Positions 1 to 9,394 are shown, counted from the stretch's first letter. The stretch is DNA of 64,000 nucleotides from an uncultured Methanomethylovorans sp. (GCF_963678545.1 NZ_OY782870.1:248001-312000); one strand, 5' to 3'. Translations and numbers: made by a program. Notes: generated by a model from the sequence alone, not told the origin.

Positions 1-1
1 A

Positions 2-517
<516 letters not shown>

Positions 518-528
518 GGTGAAAACAA

Positions 529-846
529 ATGCAAATGATCCGTGCAATAGTCAGGCCAAACAAGGTAACTGATATCGTTGAGGCTCTTGAGAAGGAAGGT
601 TTTGTTTCCCTTACCAAGACAGATGTCTTCGGAAGAGGTAAGCAAAAAGGTATTCACACAGCTGAAGTACAGTTCGACGAGCTTCCAAAGACAATGCTCA
701 TGCTGGTAGTCGAGGACGAGAACAAGTCAAAGGTCATAGAAATAATAAAGAGTTCAGCTCACACAGGCAAGTACGGAGACGGAAAGATCTTCGTGAACCC
801 TGTTGAGAGTGCATACACCATACGTACTGGTGAATGCGGACTTTAA
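529..846 (+). CDS. nifI1: PII-family nitrogenase regulator NifI1
   Basis: GlnB/PII-like protein of 105 residues that, with NifI2, reversibly switches off dinitrogenase in methanogens when ammonium appears and 2-oxoglutarate falls (family knowledge). The sequence shows the PII start [11 protein letters not shown], the T-loop region GRGKQKGI, and the C-terminal [11 protein letters not shown]...IRTGE block that binds nucleotide. The start is supported by a GAGGTG Shine-Dalgarno about 8 bp upstream. It sits between nifH and nifD, the position diagnostic for NifI rather than GlnK, and there is no amtB next to it. Confidence 0.95.
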   Translation: MQMIRAIVRPNKVTDIVEALEKEGFVSLTKTDVFGRGKQKGIHTAEVQFDELPKTMLMLVVEDENKSKVIEIIKSSAHTGKYGDGKIFVNPVESAYTIRTGECGL

Positions 847-862
847 GCAGAAGGGGATCCAA

Positions 863-1243
863 ATGAAGGAAATTACGGCAATAATTCGCATGAACAAGGT
901 GCAAAAGACTCTTGATGCACTTTCTGAGTGCGGATACCCCTCCTTCACCGTAGAAAAGGTGATGGGCAGAGGAAAGCAAAAGGGACTATGCTATGAGTTC
1001 GAACCACCCCTTCCAGTACAGGAAGGAGTTTCATCAAAGAACTGCATACCTTTTGTTCCAAAGCGCCTGTTCACAATCATCGTGGACGACAAGGCAGCAG
1101 AGAAGATAGTCCAGCGCATAATCAGCATAAATCAGACAGGACATGCAGGGGACGGAAAGATCTTCATAACAGACATACCTGAAGCAGTCAGGATAAGGAC
1201 TGGGGAAGAAGGAGAGATCACTGTAGGGAGGAACGAGGAATGA
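863..1243 (+). CDS. nifI2: PII-family nitrogenase regulator NifI2
   Basis: Second PII paralogue, partner of NifI1 in the complex that binds dinitrogenase (family knowledge). I start it at the ATG at 863 (126 aa, [13 protein letters not shown]), preceded by AAGGGG about 7 bp upstream; an in-frame GTG at 803 lies inside nifI1 and would add 20 residues without PII similarity. It has GRGKQKG, then a longer T-loop than NifI1, rich in proline (about residues 45-65), then [11 protein letters not shown] and IRTGEEGE. The longer T-loop is characteristic of NifI2. It overlaps nifD by 4 bp (ATGA), indicating translational coupling. Confidence 0.94.
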   Translation: MKEITAIIRMNKVQKTLDALSECGYPSFTVEKVMGRGKQKGLCYEFEPPLPVQEGVSSKNCIPFVPKRLFTIIVDDKAAEKIVQRIISINQTGHAGDGKIFITDIPEAVRIRTGEEGEITVGRNEE

Positions 1244-2817
1244 GTTCTGAAATAGAATCCTCACAGAGAATCATCGATGAGATGATGAAGATCTATCCTG
1301 ATAAGGTCGCAAAGGACAGGAGACAGCACTTAACTATCAAGGATTCCTGTTCCGAAAATCACATAGAGGCCAATGCCAAGACAATACCGGGTATAATGAC
1401 CAACCGTGGTTGTGCCTATGCCGGTGGTAAGGGTGTGGTCATGGGACCTATCAAGGATATGGTTCACATCACACACGGACCAATTGGCTGTGGATATTAC
1501 ACCTGGGGAACCAGGAGAAACATGGGCAAGGCAGAAAATGGCGGTGACAACTTCCTGCAATACTGTTTCTCAACAGATATGGGTGAAACTGATATCGTAT
1601 TCGGCGGTGAGAAGAAGCTCAAGGCAGCCATTGATGACGTAGTGAGGATATTCAAGCCAGGAGCAATATCCATCTGTGCAACATGTCCTGTAGGACTTAT
1701 CGGTGATGACATCGAAGCAGTTGCTGCAGAAGCAGAAAAGGAACATGGTGTAAAGATAATGTCCCTTCGCTGTGAAGGTTACAGAGGTGTAAGTCAGTCA
1801 GCAGGCCACCACATTGCAAGTAATGTACTCATGCAGCATGTTGTCGGTACTGAAGAACTGGAAAACCCAACGCCATTCGACATCAACATCTTTGGTGAAT
1901 ACAACATTGGTGGTGACCTCTGGGAGATCAAGCCACTCTTTGAAAGAATAGGATATCGTATCGTTTCAAGTTTCACGGGAGACGGTTCATACCATAGTCT
2001 CGCAAAGGCACACAAGGCAAAGCTCAGTATCCTCCTCTGTCACAGGTCAGTTAACTACACTAACCGTATGATGGAAGAAAAGTACGGAGTACCATGGTTA
2101 AAGGTCAACTATGTAGGAGTTGAAGGCACAAAGAAGTCACTCAGGAAGATGGCTCAGTTCTTCGATGACGCAGAGCTTACCAGAAAGACCGAAGAAATAA
2201 TCGAAGAGGAAATGACAAAGATCCAGCCAGAACTTGAGAAGTACAGGAACAAGCTCAAGGGCAAGACAGCATTCATCTACTCCGGTGGATCCAGGTCACA
2301 CCACTACCAGAATCTCTTTGAAGATCTTGGCATGAAGGTTGTTGTAGCAGGATACCAGTTTGCTCACCGTGATGACTATGAAGGAAGACAGATCCTTGAC
2401 GGTCTGAAGGAAAAGGCATCCAGCGGAATGCTTGAAGACCTCCACTACGAATTGGAAGACGGATTTGAACCTGCAATCAGTGAAGAACGCATGAAGGAGC
2501 TAAAGGAAAAGCTTGGCCTGATGTCCTATGATGGAATGATGCCGGAAATGAAGGATGGTACGATTGCAGTGGATGACCTCAACCACTACGAGACTGAATT
2601 CCTAATCAAGGAACTCAAGCCAGACCTGTTCTGTTCAGGTATCAAGGACAAGTACATGGCACAGAAGATGGGAGTTCCATCCAGGCAGATCCACTCCTAC
2701 GACTACAGCGGACGTTACACCGGTTTCTCAGGTGTACTTAACTTTGCAAGGGATGTCGATATGGCAGTGAACAACCCAAGCTGGAAGCTCTTAAAGACCC
2801 CATGGAAGGCAGAGTAA
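1240..2817 (+). CDS. nifD: nitrogenase molybdenum-iron protein alpha chain NifD
   Basis: Alpha subunit of dinitrogenase, 525 aa, carrying FeMo-cofactor and half of each P-cluster. P-cluster cysteines are visible at C58 (RGCAYAG), C84 ([10 protein letters not shown]) and C149 ([10 protein letters not shown]). The cofactor ligands are C267 (LLCHRSVNY) and H485 ([13 protein letters not shown]), and the substrate-pocket block [14 protein letters not shown] is intact. [11 protein letters not shown] gives Val at the position of Azotobacter alpha-Val70. The central insertion and length fit the Methanosarcina/clostridial group of Mo nitrogenases. It overlaps nifI2 by 4 bp and is followed 13 bp later by nifK. 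All key residues are present, so it should be functional. Confidence 0.98.
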   Translation: MSSEIESSQRIIDEMMKIYPDKVAKDRRQHLTIKDSCSENHIEANAKTIPGIMTNRGCAYAGGKGVVMGPIKDMVHITHGPIGCGYYTWGTRRNMGKAENGGDNFLQYCFSTDMGETDIVFGGEKKLKAAIDDVVRIFKPGAISICATCPVGLIGDDIEAVAAEAEKEHGVKIMSLRCEGYRGVSQSAGHHIASNVLMQHVVGTEELENPTPFDINIFGEYNIGGDLWEIKPLFERIGYRIVSSFTGDGSYHSLAKAHKAKLSILLCHRSVNYTNRMMEEKYGVPWLKVNYVGVEGTKKSLRKMAQFFDDAELTRKTEEIIEEEMTKIQPELEKYRNKLKGKTAFIYSGGSRSHHYQNLFEDLGMKVVVAGYQFAHRDDYEGRQILDGLKEKASSGMLEDLHYELEDGFEPAISEERMKELKEKLGLMSYDGMMPEMKDGTIAVDDLNHYETEFLIKELKPDLFCSGIKDKYMAQKMGVPSRQIHSYDYSGRYTGFSGVLNFARDVDMAVNNPSWKLLKTPWKAE

Positions 2818-2830
2818 GGGAGGAAGAAAA

Positions 2831-4201
2831 ATGTTAGATTATACACCAAAGGAAGAAGTTAAGAGAGATGCACTGGTGATCAATCCTGCCAAGATATGCC
2901 AGCCTATTGGCGCAGTATATGCTGCAATGGGCATACACAACTGTATGCCCCACAGCCATGGGTCACAGGGATGCCTATCATACCTGAGAATGTGTCTTAC
3001 AAGGCACTACAGGGAACAAACTGTAGGAACTACCAGTAGTTTCTCTGAAGGAACCGCCGTTTTCGGTGGTGCATCCAATCTCAAGAAGGCACTCGCCAAC
3101 ATCGATGCAGTATACACACCAGAAGTTATTGCAATTCACACAACATGCCTCTCAGAGACAATTGGTGATGATGTAAAACAGATCATTGAAACTGTACAGA
3201 TGGAAGAGCTCATTGACCCTTCGATCAAGCTCTGTGCTGCATCAACCCCTAGTTATGTGGGTTCCCATGTAACAGGCTATGACAACATGGTAAAGTCATT
3301 CGTTACAACCTTTGCCACAAAGACAAAGCCAAATGGTAAGCTTAACCTGATCCCAGGTTTTGTGGACCCTGGAGACATACGCGAGATGAAGAGAATACTC
3401 TCCATCATGAACATCCCAACTATTGTATTCCCTGACCAGACAGATGTTTTCGATGCCGGACTTACCGGAGAGGGAGGACTCTATGCAAAGGGCGGTACAC
3501 CAATAGGAGATGTTGAGGACAGCGCAAACTCAAAGGGAACTATTGCACTCTGCAGTATGGCAGGAGGTGCAGCAGCAACTGTATTCAAGAACAAGTTCAA
3601 GATGCCTGTGCAGATAGGACCCGCACCCATCGGCGTACGCTACACTGACAGGTTCATTATGAAGGCAGCTGAACTTGCAAACGTGCCAATTCCACCCGAA
3701 CTGGAACATGAAAGGGCAAGAGTCGTTGACATGATGACAGATGCTCATGCACACTACTATGGAAAGAAGGTAGCCATATTTGGTGACCCCGACATACTCG
3801 AGGGTCTGACAAGCCTTGTGCTTGAAATGGGAATGGAACCAACTGTGGTCCTATCAGGTTCAGTGAGCAAGGATTTCGAAAATAGAGTTTCAGAAATGGT
3901 ACACCCGCTGTACCCCAACTCACAGATCCTGACCGGAGCAGACCTGTTCACACTCCACCAGCTCATAAAGAATGAGCCCGTAGACATGCTAATCGGTAAC
4001 ACCTATGGAAAGTACATTGCTCTTGCCGAGGATATACCCCTAATCAGGGTCGGGTTCCCAATCATGGATAGGGCAAACCTCCACCACTTCCCTGTCATGG
4101 GATATGCAGGTGCAGCTCGAATGGTCGAGTGGATTGGAAACACTTTCCTGGACATAAAGGACAAGACGGTTCCTGAAGAAGAACTTGAGGTCGTACAGTA
4201 A
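2831..4201 (+). CDS. nifK: nitrogenase molybdenum-iron protein beta chain NifK
   Basis: Beta subunit of dinitrogenase (456 aa), sharing the P-cluster with NifD. P-cluster cysteines are at C23 (KICQPIGA), C48 (SQGCLSY) and C106 (TTCLSETIGDD). The protein lacks the ~50-residue N-terminal extension of proteobacterial NifK, so the first cluster cysteine is at residue 23 instead of about 70; this short form is usual for methanogens and clostridia. The start has GGGAGG about 9 bp upstream. The C-terminus (RVGFPIMDRANLHHFPVMGYAGA) is complete. Confidence 0.98.
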   Translation: MLDYTPKEEVKRDALVINPAKICQPIGAVYAAMGIHNCMPHSHGSQGCLSYLRMCLTRHYREQTVGTTSSFSEGTAVFGGASNLKKALANIDAVYTPEVIAIHTTCLSETIGDDVKQIIETVQMEELIDPSIKLCAASTPSYVGSHVTGYDNMVKSFVTTFATKTKPNGKLNLIPGFVDPGDIREMKRILSIMNIPTIVFPDQTDVFDAGLTGEGGLYAKGGTPIGDVEDSANSKGTIALCSMAGGAAATVFKNKFKMPVQIGPAPIGVRYTDRFIMKAAELANVPIPPELEHERARVVDMMTDAHAHYYGKKVAIFGDPDILEGLTSLVLEMGMEPTVVLSGSVSKDFENRVSEMVHPLYPNSQILTGADLFTLHQLIKNEPVDMLIGNTYGKYIALAEDIPLIRVGFPIMDRANLHHFPVMGYAGAARMVEWIGNTFLDIKDKTVPEEELEVVQ

Positions 4202-4222
4202 GTAGAACACAGGAGTGAGGGT

Positions 4223-5701
4223 ATGCCAGAAATCACAAATGTTGTAAACACTCTGGAAGAGAGGCGACCATACATTGCTTTGAAGCAGAAGGTCAAGGGC
4301 GAGACTATTCTTGCCTGCGACAACACATCCATAGCAGGAGCCATGAGCCAGAGAGCATGCGTATATTCAGGTGCAAGAGTGGCTCTGAACCCGGTAACTG
4401 ATGCGATTCACCTTGTCCATGGTCCCATAGGCTGTGCAAGCTATACATGGGACATAAGAGGTAGCAAGTCCAGCGGCAAGGAAACTTACCGTACCAGCTT
4501 CTCTACAGACATGAAGGAGATAGACGTAGTATTTGGCGGTGAGAAGAAACTTGCCAAGGCCATTGATGAGCTTGTGGGATTATACAAGCCACCTGTGGTT
4601 TTCGTATATTCTACCTGCATTGTCGGAATAATAGGTGATGATCTGGAAGCAGTATGCAAGGCTGCCAGTGAAAGGAATGGTATACCCGTAATACCTGTTA
4701 AGTCAGAAGGATTCAAGGGAACAAAGTCTGATGGATACAAGGCTGCATGTGAAGCATTGAAGGTACTAATTGGTACAAAGGAAGGAGACATAAAGTCTCC
4801 TTACCGTATCAACCTGATAGGAGAATTTAACGTTGCTGGAGATGTATGGCTGGTGAAGCCTCTCTTTGAGGAAATGGGCATACAGGTAGTTACATCCCTT
4901 ACAGGAGATTCTACAGTGCAAAGCATATCCCAGTGCCACATAGCCCAGTTAAACCTGGTGCAGTGTACTGGATCGATGACAACTTTAGCCAAGTGGATGA
5001 AGGAAGAGTATGGTATTCCCTTCAAGAAGATTAGTTACTTTGGAATAGAAGATCTAAGCATTGCCTTAAGAGAAACAGCTGCGTTCTTTGGTTCTGAAGA
5101 AATGAAGCAAAAGGCAGAGGAGATCATAGCCAGGGAAACAGCCAAGATCATGCCTGAGATCCAACGTATTCGTTCACGCCTTGAAGGAAAGAGAGCAGCC
5201 ATCTACATGGGAGGAGCTGCAAAGGCTTTGACACTCATCAAGGGATTCAGGGAACTTGGGATGGAAGTAGTTATCATTGGCACCCAGACCGGGAAGAAGG
5301 ATGATTACCAACAAATAAGTTATGAAGTGAAGGATGGAACAGTCATTGTGGACGATGCTAACCCCCTTGAACTTGCAGAACTTCTGGTAAAGCAGAATGC
5401 TGATCTGATGGTTGCAGGAGTTAAGGAAAGATTCCTTGCTTATAAGGTAGGTGTGGCATTCTGTGACTTCAACCACGACAGAGTAGTGGAGTTCGAAGGT
5501 TTTGAAGGATTCCTCAACTTTGCAAGAGAAATGGATTCATCCATCAACAGTCCTGTATGGAAGGCTACTAAGAGCAATATTAGCGATAGTATAAACGCTA
5601 ACAATATAAGCAGTAAGGCCAGCAAGTCTGAGAACATTCCTGTAACACGCATTGAGAACATGCATGAAGATGCAGCTATCACCAGAGGGATGGAAGCATG
5701 A
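4223..5701 (+). CDS. nifE: FeMo-cofactor assembly scaffold NifE
   Basis: NifD-like half of the NifEN scaffold, on which the NifB-made precursor is matured to FeMo-cofactor. 492 aa. Cluster-binding cysteines sit at C46 (RACVYSG), C71 (GPIGCASYTW) and C132 (STCIVGIIGDD). The cofactor His of NifD is absent at the matching C-terminal site (CDFNHDRVVEFEGFEGF), as expected for NifE. The last ~45 residues are a low-complexity Ser/Asn-rich tail. The stop overlaps the nifN start by 4 bp (ATGA). nifB is not in this window. Confidence 0.97.
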   Translation: MPEITNVVNTLEERRPYIALKQKVKGETILACDNTSIAGAMSQRACVYSGARVALNPVTDAIHLVHGPIGCASYTWDIRGSKSSGKETYRTSFSTDMKEIDVVFGGEKKLAKAIDELVGLYKPPVVFVYSTCIVGIIGDDLEAVCKAASERNGIPVIPVKSEGFKGTKSDGYKAACEALKVLIGTKEGDIKSPYRINLIGEFNVAGDVWLVKPLFEEMGIQVVTSLTGDSTVQSISQCHIAQLNLVQCTGSMTTLAKWMKEEYGIPFKKISYFGIEDLSIALRETAAFFGSEEMKQKAEEIIARETAKIMPEIQRIRSRLEGKRAAIYMGGAAKALTLIKGFRELGMEVVIIGTQTGKKDDYQQISYEVKDGTVIVDDANPLELAELLVKQNADLMVAGVKERFLAYKVGVAFCDFNHDRVVEFEGFEGFLNFAREMDSSINSPVWKATKSNISDSINANNISSKASKSENIPVTRIENMHEDAAITRGMEA

Positions 5702-7125
5702 CTGAAAGAAATTATACAACCGTTAACCCCTGTGTGATGTGCCAGCCCATGGGGAGTGTAATGGCCTTTAAGGGCATTGAAAATTCCATGGTGCTTATGC
5801 ACGGTTCTCAGGGATGCAGCACATATATGAGGCTGCATCTGGCCCATCATTTCCGGGAACCTGTAGACATAGCTTCCACATCTCTTAGCGAAAGAGGAGC
5901 AGTATATGGAGGAAGCGAGAACCTGAAGAAGGGACTTAAGAACGTGATGTCAAGATATCATCCGAAGGTCATAGGTGTAACTACAACATGCCTTGCAGAA
6001 ACCATAGGAGATGATGTGGAAAGGATACTACAGGAATTCAGGGAAGAGGAAAAGGATGCAGAAGATGTGCATATAATTTCCGTATCTACTCCCAGCTATG
6101 AAGAAAGCCACGCAACTGGGTATATCAAGGCAGTAGAGGCCATAGTAAGATATTTCACCGAATCTGGAGTGAGCAAGGACATATTCAACAACAAGCTCAA
6201 TGTAGTGTTAGGAGAGAACATTGCGCCTGAAGATATAAGAGAAATTAAGAGAATACTTTCAAGGAATGTTGGTCCAAGATCTTTTATTTTCACACCAGAT
6301 ACATCGGAGACCTTCGATGCTCCAATGACAGGAAAGGCTGAAAAGATATTCCCTGGAGGCACACCACTATCTGAGATCGCAGATATGAAGAACTGTGCTG
6401 CAAGCATTGGTCTGGGAATAACTAGTGATAACAGGGCAATAGACTATCTTGAAGGTAAGTACAATGTACCTGCAAAGAGAGTTCCAATGCCCATAGGACT
6501 GGAATATTCCGACAGGTTCCTGGCTACTCTTTCTGAGATCACAGGTACCGAAGTTCCGGAAATGTATAAGAAGGAAAGGGGAAGGCTCATTGATGCTATG
6601 GTGGATGTACACAAGTACCTGTATGGTACACGTGTAGCTATATACGGGGATCCCGAAATGGTGCTTGGCCTGCTATCACTGTCACTTGAAAATGGAATGT
6701 ACCCAGTGCTTGTTTCACCTTCCTGCAAGACACCTGCTTTTAAGGAACATGCTAAGGAAAGGATCGATAGGATGAATCTGGATTGTAATGTTAAGATACT
6801 TGAAGGACTGGACTTTGATGCATTCAACGATGCGGTGAAGGAAACTAATCCTGAAATGCTAATAGGGAACTCTAATGGAAAATACATTTCCCAACAAATG
6901 AGAATTCCCCTAATGAGAGTCGGATTCCCTATTCATGACAGAGTGGGTGCCCAGCGGATACTCATGATGGGATATCGTGGAACAATGAGTATGATAGATA
7001 GAATCACCAATACCATACTCGAAGCAAAGGATATAGAACTTGAAGAGAAGTGGTTGCAGAACAAGGAAAATAATATTCCTGGAAGCTGCTGCGATTGTAC
7101 GCCTGCGCATGCGCACTTACATTGA
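5698..7125 (+). CDS. nifN: FeMo-cofactor assembly scaffold NifN
   Basis: NifK-like partner of NifE, 475 aa. The N-terminus has C12 and C15 (PCVMCQPMG), C40 (SQGCSTY) and C98 (TTCLAETIGDD), matching the NifN/NifK cluster region. The final residues form a short Cys/His-rich tail (GSCCDCTPAHAHLH) not expected from NifK and possibly metal binding. It is the last gene of the nif operon; a hairpin at 7136-7179 follows before the convergent nitroreductase. Identity rests on position after nifE and overall NifK-like architecture. Confidence 0.95.
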   Translation: MTERNYTTVNPCVMCQPMGSVMAFKGIENSMVLMHGSQGCSTYMRLHLAHHFREPVDIASTSLSERGAVYGGSENLKKGLKNVMSRYHPKVIGVTTTCLAETIGDDVERILQEFREEEKDAEDVHIISVSTPSYEESHATGYIKAVEAIVRYFTESGVSKDIFNNKLNVVLGENIAPEDIREIKRILSRNVGPRSFIFTPDTSETFDAPMTGKAEKIFPGGTPLSEIADMKNCAASIGLGITSDNRAIDYLEGKYNVPAKRVPMPIGLEYSDRFLATLSEITGTEVPEMYKKERGRLIDAMVDVHKYLYGTRVAIYGDPEMVLGLLSLSLENGMYPVLVSPSCKTPAFKEHAKERIDRMNLDCNVKILEGLDFDAFNDAVKETNPEMLIGNSNGKYISQQMRIPLMRVGFPIHDRVGAQRILMMGYRGTMSMIDRITNTILEAKDIELEEKWLQNKENNIPGSCCDCTPAHAHLH

Positions 7126-7135
7126 AAAAAGAGAA

Positions 7136-7179
7136 AGTGGCTAAACAAAGGTCCCTCAAAGAGACACAGTATAGCCACT
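7136..7179. terminator. hairpin between convergent nifN and nitroreductase genes
   Basis: An 8-bp perfect stem AGTGGCTA (7136-7143) / TAGCCACT (7172-7179) encloses a smaller imperfect stem (GTCCCT/AGAGAC). It sits 11 bp after the nifN stop and 4 bp before the stop of the convergent minus-strand gene, so it could end transcription from both sides. Confidence 0.55.
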
Positions 7180-7182
7180 ACT

Positions 7183-7758
7183 TTATAGCCATGTGATGAC
7201 TGGCTCGTTCCTCGGAGGTGCTGCTGGAATGCTGCCTGCATACCCGAAGATGATTGGAGCTACTACTTTGAAGTCTGCAGGTATCTTAAGCTTATTCAGC
7301 ATTTCAGGATTATCTTGGACAAGACATGCAGTGCCTATCCAGCAGCTTCCAAGACCCATTGAATGAGCTGCAAGCATCATATTCTGTGCACACATGGAAC
7401 AATCAAAATCTACTGTAGGAACATTTTTATATCCAAGCACTATGATTAATACAGGAGCATTGTAAAAGATATCAAATTCTTCTGTTTTCAGCATTTTCTT
7501 AAATTGCATAGCTGCATCAATATTTATTCCCTCAAGCTGTTTCAGCAACCGGGGCTTGCAATGATTGGACATTTGTTTCATGATAGCTTTGTCCTTAATC
7601 ACCACAAACCTCCAAGGCTGCATTCCAAGACCTGTAGGTGCATGGATACCTGCATCGATGATACTTTCTACGACATCATTACTTACAGGTTTGTTAGCAT
7701 AGTCCCTGACACTGCGCCTCATCTTAATAGTTGAGATCACCGGATCTTCTTCCATCAT
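7183..7758 (-). CDS. nitroreductase-family FMN oxidoreductase
   Basis: Flavin-dependent NAD(P)H or ferredoxin oxidoreductase of the NfsB/FrdA-like fold, 191 aa. The N-terminal MRRSVRDYANKPV block and the APTGLGMQPWRFVV block are the FMN-binding signature; the GLGSCWIGT motif follows near residue 135. Substrate cannot be read. It is the last gene of the minus-strand redox operon and overlaps the FTR-like gene by 4 bp (ATGA), so co-translation is likely. It ends close to the nif operon hairpin. Alternatives within the family include flavin reductase or a BluB-like activity, for which I see no specific residues. Confidence 0.9.
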   Translation of the reverse strand: MMEEDPVISTIKMRRSVRDYANKPVSNDVVESIIDAGIHAPTGLGMQPWRFVVIKDKAIMKQMSNHCKPRLLKQLEGINIDAAMQFKKMLKTEEFDIFYNAPVLIIVLGYKNVPTVDFDCSMCAQNMMLAAHSMGLGSCWIGTACLVQDNPEMLNKLKIPADFKVVAPIIFGYAGSIPAAPPRNEPVITWL

Positions 7759-8108
7759 ACATTACCCTCCGTTTGCATCTGTTCAAACTCTGAACGTGAG
7801 ATTTGTATCAAGCTGTAAGGATCATCTACATTCTTATGAACGTACAAACCACACCAGCAACGTTTCATTGCATCAAAATGAGCCCTGTGGAAAGGAATAC
7901 ATGGGCATACAATCTTCATATCAAGCTCTCTTTCCCCAGTCAAACCCTGGCAGGGACAAAAGGGGTGGCCATGCTCTTTTTCAATAATAACTTCCTGTTC
8001 TAGGAGAAAATCCACAATCTCCTCATCAGGACTGAACTTGTACCCTAGAGGATCGACCACCCTCTGGAACATCTCCTTGAGTCTTTGCTTTCTTTTATCC
8101 GCATCCAT
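7755..8108 (-). CDS. ferredoxin-thioredoxin reductase catalytic (beta) subunit-like protein
   Basis: 117-residue protein with three CxC motifs in the second half: CPC, 14 residues, CPC, 13 residues, CWC followed by GLYV. The FTR catalytic subunit binds a [4Fe-4S] cluster next to a redox-active disulfide and reduces thioredoxin-type partners with single electrons from ferredoxin (family knowledge). All six cysteines are present; the last spacing and the CWCGLY ending follow the archaeal FTR-like form, not the plant CPC-X16-CPC-X8-CHC form. No FTR variable (alpha) subunit or rubredoxin domain is nearby. It lies directly after a glutaredoxin gene (12 bp), which is the obvious candidate acceptor. 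Confidence 0.9.
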   Translation of the reverse strand: MDADKRKQRLKEMFQRVVDPLGYKFSPDEEIVDFLLEQEVIIEKEHGHPFCPCQGLTGERELDMKIVCPCIPFHRAHFDAMKRCWCGLYVHKNVDDPYSLIQISRSEFEQMQTEGNV

Positions 8109-8120
8109 AGATGATCCTCG

Positions 8121-8369
8121 TCATGATTCAAGTAATTTCATAAATTTTGGAGGATTATAGCCCACTACAACATCATCACCAATCATAACAAATGGAAAAG
8201 CTATGCCTTCTCCATGAGCAGAACAGACTTCCCTTATCTTTTCCTGTTCTTCCTTACTAGCTTTATCATAATCAATGAATTCAAAAGGAATGTTCTTCTC
8301 CGCAAAGAAACTCTTTGTTTTCTTGCACCACGGACAGGTACTCAGAGTATACATCATGATCTTCTTCAT
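8121..8369 (-). CDS. glutaredoxin-like protein
   Basis: 82-residue thioredoxin-fold protein with a CPWC active site at residues ~12-15 (LSTCPWCKKTK) and a cis-Pro region FPFVMIGDDVVVGYNPPKF. CPWC is typical of the NrdH/archaeal glutaredoxin group. It probably receives electrons from the adjacent FTR-like protein, forming a short ferredoxin-to-dithiol relay (inference from adjacency). It overlaps the upstream Rieske gene by 4 bp. No signal peptide, so cytoplasmic. Confidence 0.92.
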   Translation of the reverse strand: MKKIMMYTLSTCPWCKKTKSFFAEKNIPFEFIDYDKASKEEQEKIREVCSAHGEGIAFPFVMIGDDVVVGYNPPKFMKLLES

Positions 8370-8692
8370 TGGGTTTCACCTTTCATTTTCAAATAGATAT
8401 TACCATCCGACACTTTCAGTTCATAGACGGGGACCTTGAGTTCCTTTGCATCCAGAAACTCCCCATTGCGTATATCAAATCTCCAGTCATGGCATGGGCA
8501 CTTGATAATATAACCTTCTAGTTCACCTTTGGATAACGGGCATTCCATATGCACACATTTATTGGAGATAGCAAATAATTCATTACTTTTTTTTATCAGT
8601 GCTACTTTCTGACCATCTATCACCAGAGCTTTCTTTTCACCATCTTTCAGCTCAGCCTCTTTAAACGCATATATCCATTTATCTTCAGACAT
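8366..8692 (-). CDS. small soluble Rieske [2Fe-2S] protein (1 of 3)
   Basis: 108-residue Rieske-fold protein. Cluster ligands are in CVHMEC (Cys, His) and CPCHDW (Cys, His) with the usual spacing. Both extra cysteines that form the disulfide in cytochrome bc1/b6f Rieske proteins are also present (CxHxxC and CxCH). No membrane segment or signal peptide is seen, so a cytoplasmic electron carrier is likely. Third gene of the operon, coupled by overlap to the glutaredoxin. Partner proteins cannot be read from sequence. Confidence 0.92.
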   Translation of the reverse strand: MSEDKWIYAFKEAELKDGEKKALVIDGQKVALIKKSNELFAISNKCVHMECPLSKGELEGYIIKCPCHDWRFDIRNGEFLDAKELKVPVYELKVSDGNIYLKMKGETQ

Positions 8693-8710
8693 TAGAAGCT
8701 CCTCATGAAT

Positions 8711-9031
8711 TTAGAGTAGCACAGAGATCTTTCCTTCAGCTACTTCTATATCGTAGGTATCCACTTTAGGATCCGGGACATCGATATATTCACCTGTATC
8801 CACATTCTCTCCGGTCCTGATGTCAAACCCCCAGTTGTGACAGCCACATTTCAGAACATACCCATTCAGAATTCCACTTTTGAGAGGACACCCCAGGTGA
8901 GGACATGAATTATCAATTGCATAAACTTTGCCTTCTTTCCTGATAAAAAGGATCTGTTTACCTGCAACTTTTACCAACTTGATCTTTTCCTCTTCCAGAT
9001 CATCTTCCATAGCAAAGACCCATGAAGACAT
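8711..9031 (-). CDS. small soluble Rieske [2Fe-2S] protein (2 of 3)
   Basis: Second paralogue, 106 aa from the ATG at 9031, which has a strong AAGGAG about 9 bp upstream; the in-frame ATG at 9055 would overlap the preceding gene without a comparable site. Ligand motifs are CPHLGC and CGCHNW, followed by FDIRTGE, the pattern of nitrite reductase small subunits and dioxygenase ferredoxins. The extra disulfide cysteines are kept. The N-terminus SSWVFAMEDDLEEEKIKLV matches the other two copies, showing tandem duplication. Confidence 0.92.
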   Translation of the reverse strand: MSSWVFAMEDDLEEEKIKLVKVAGKQILFIRKEGKVYAIDNSCPHLGCPLKSGILNGYVLKCGCHNWGFDIRTGENVDTGEYIDVPDPKVDTYDIEVAEGKISVLL

Positions 9032-9051
9032 AACTTGACTCCTTAAGTAGA

Positions 9052-9363
9052 TCAAATATAAACAAACACTTTACTGTCTTCTATCTTGCTCCCATATACC
9101 TTTAAGGCAATATCCCTGGAACCAAGATACTCTCCATTCTTGATGTCATACCTCCAGCCATGACATGAACACCTCAGGACGTAATCCTCAAGAGTACCAG
9201 CTGAAAGTGGACAACCCATATGCTTGCACCTATTAGACAGAGCATATAATTGGCCTTCTTTCTTGATGAGAAGGACATGCTTATCATTAATTTCCACAAG
9301 CTTCAGAGTATTTTCTTTAAGTTCATTTGCGTTAAGAGCAAAGACCCACGATGGCTCAACCAT
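9052..9363 (-). CDS. small soluble Rieske [2Fe-2S] protein (3 of 3), first gene of operon
   Basis: Third paralogue, 103 aa from the ATG at 9363, chosen because GGGGGT lies 8 bp upstream and because the start MVEPSWVFAL aligns with the copies downstream; an ATG at 9378 is in frame but has no ribosome site. Ligand motifs are CKHMGC and CSCHGW, again with both bc1-type disulfide cysteines. A TATA-like element at 9395-9410 probably starts the six-gene operon. Function as an electron carrier is inferred from the fold only. Confidence 0.92.
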   Translation of the reverse strand: MVEPSWVFALNANELKENTLKLVEINDKHVLLIKKEGQLYALSNRCKHMGCPLSAGTLEDYVLRCSCHGWRYDIKNGEYLGSRDIALKVYGSKIEDSKVFVYI

Positions 9364-9394
9364 TTTCTTTACCCCCATATAAGCACAGGGTTAC

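Noticed and set aside
803..862. Longer NifI2 starting at 803
   Set aside because: The extra 20 residues lie inside nifI1 and are not PII-like; ATG at 863 has a ribosome site and aligns with NifI1.
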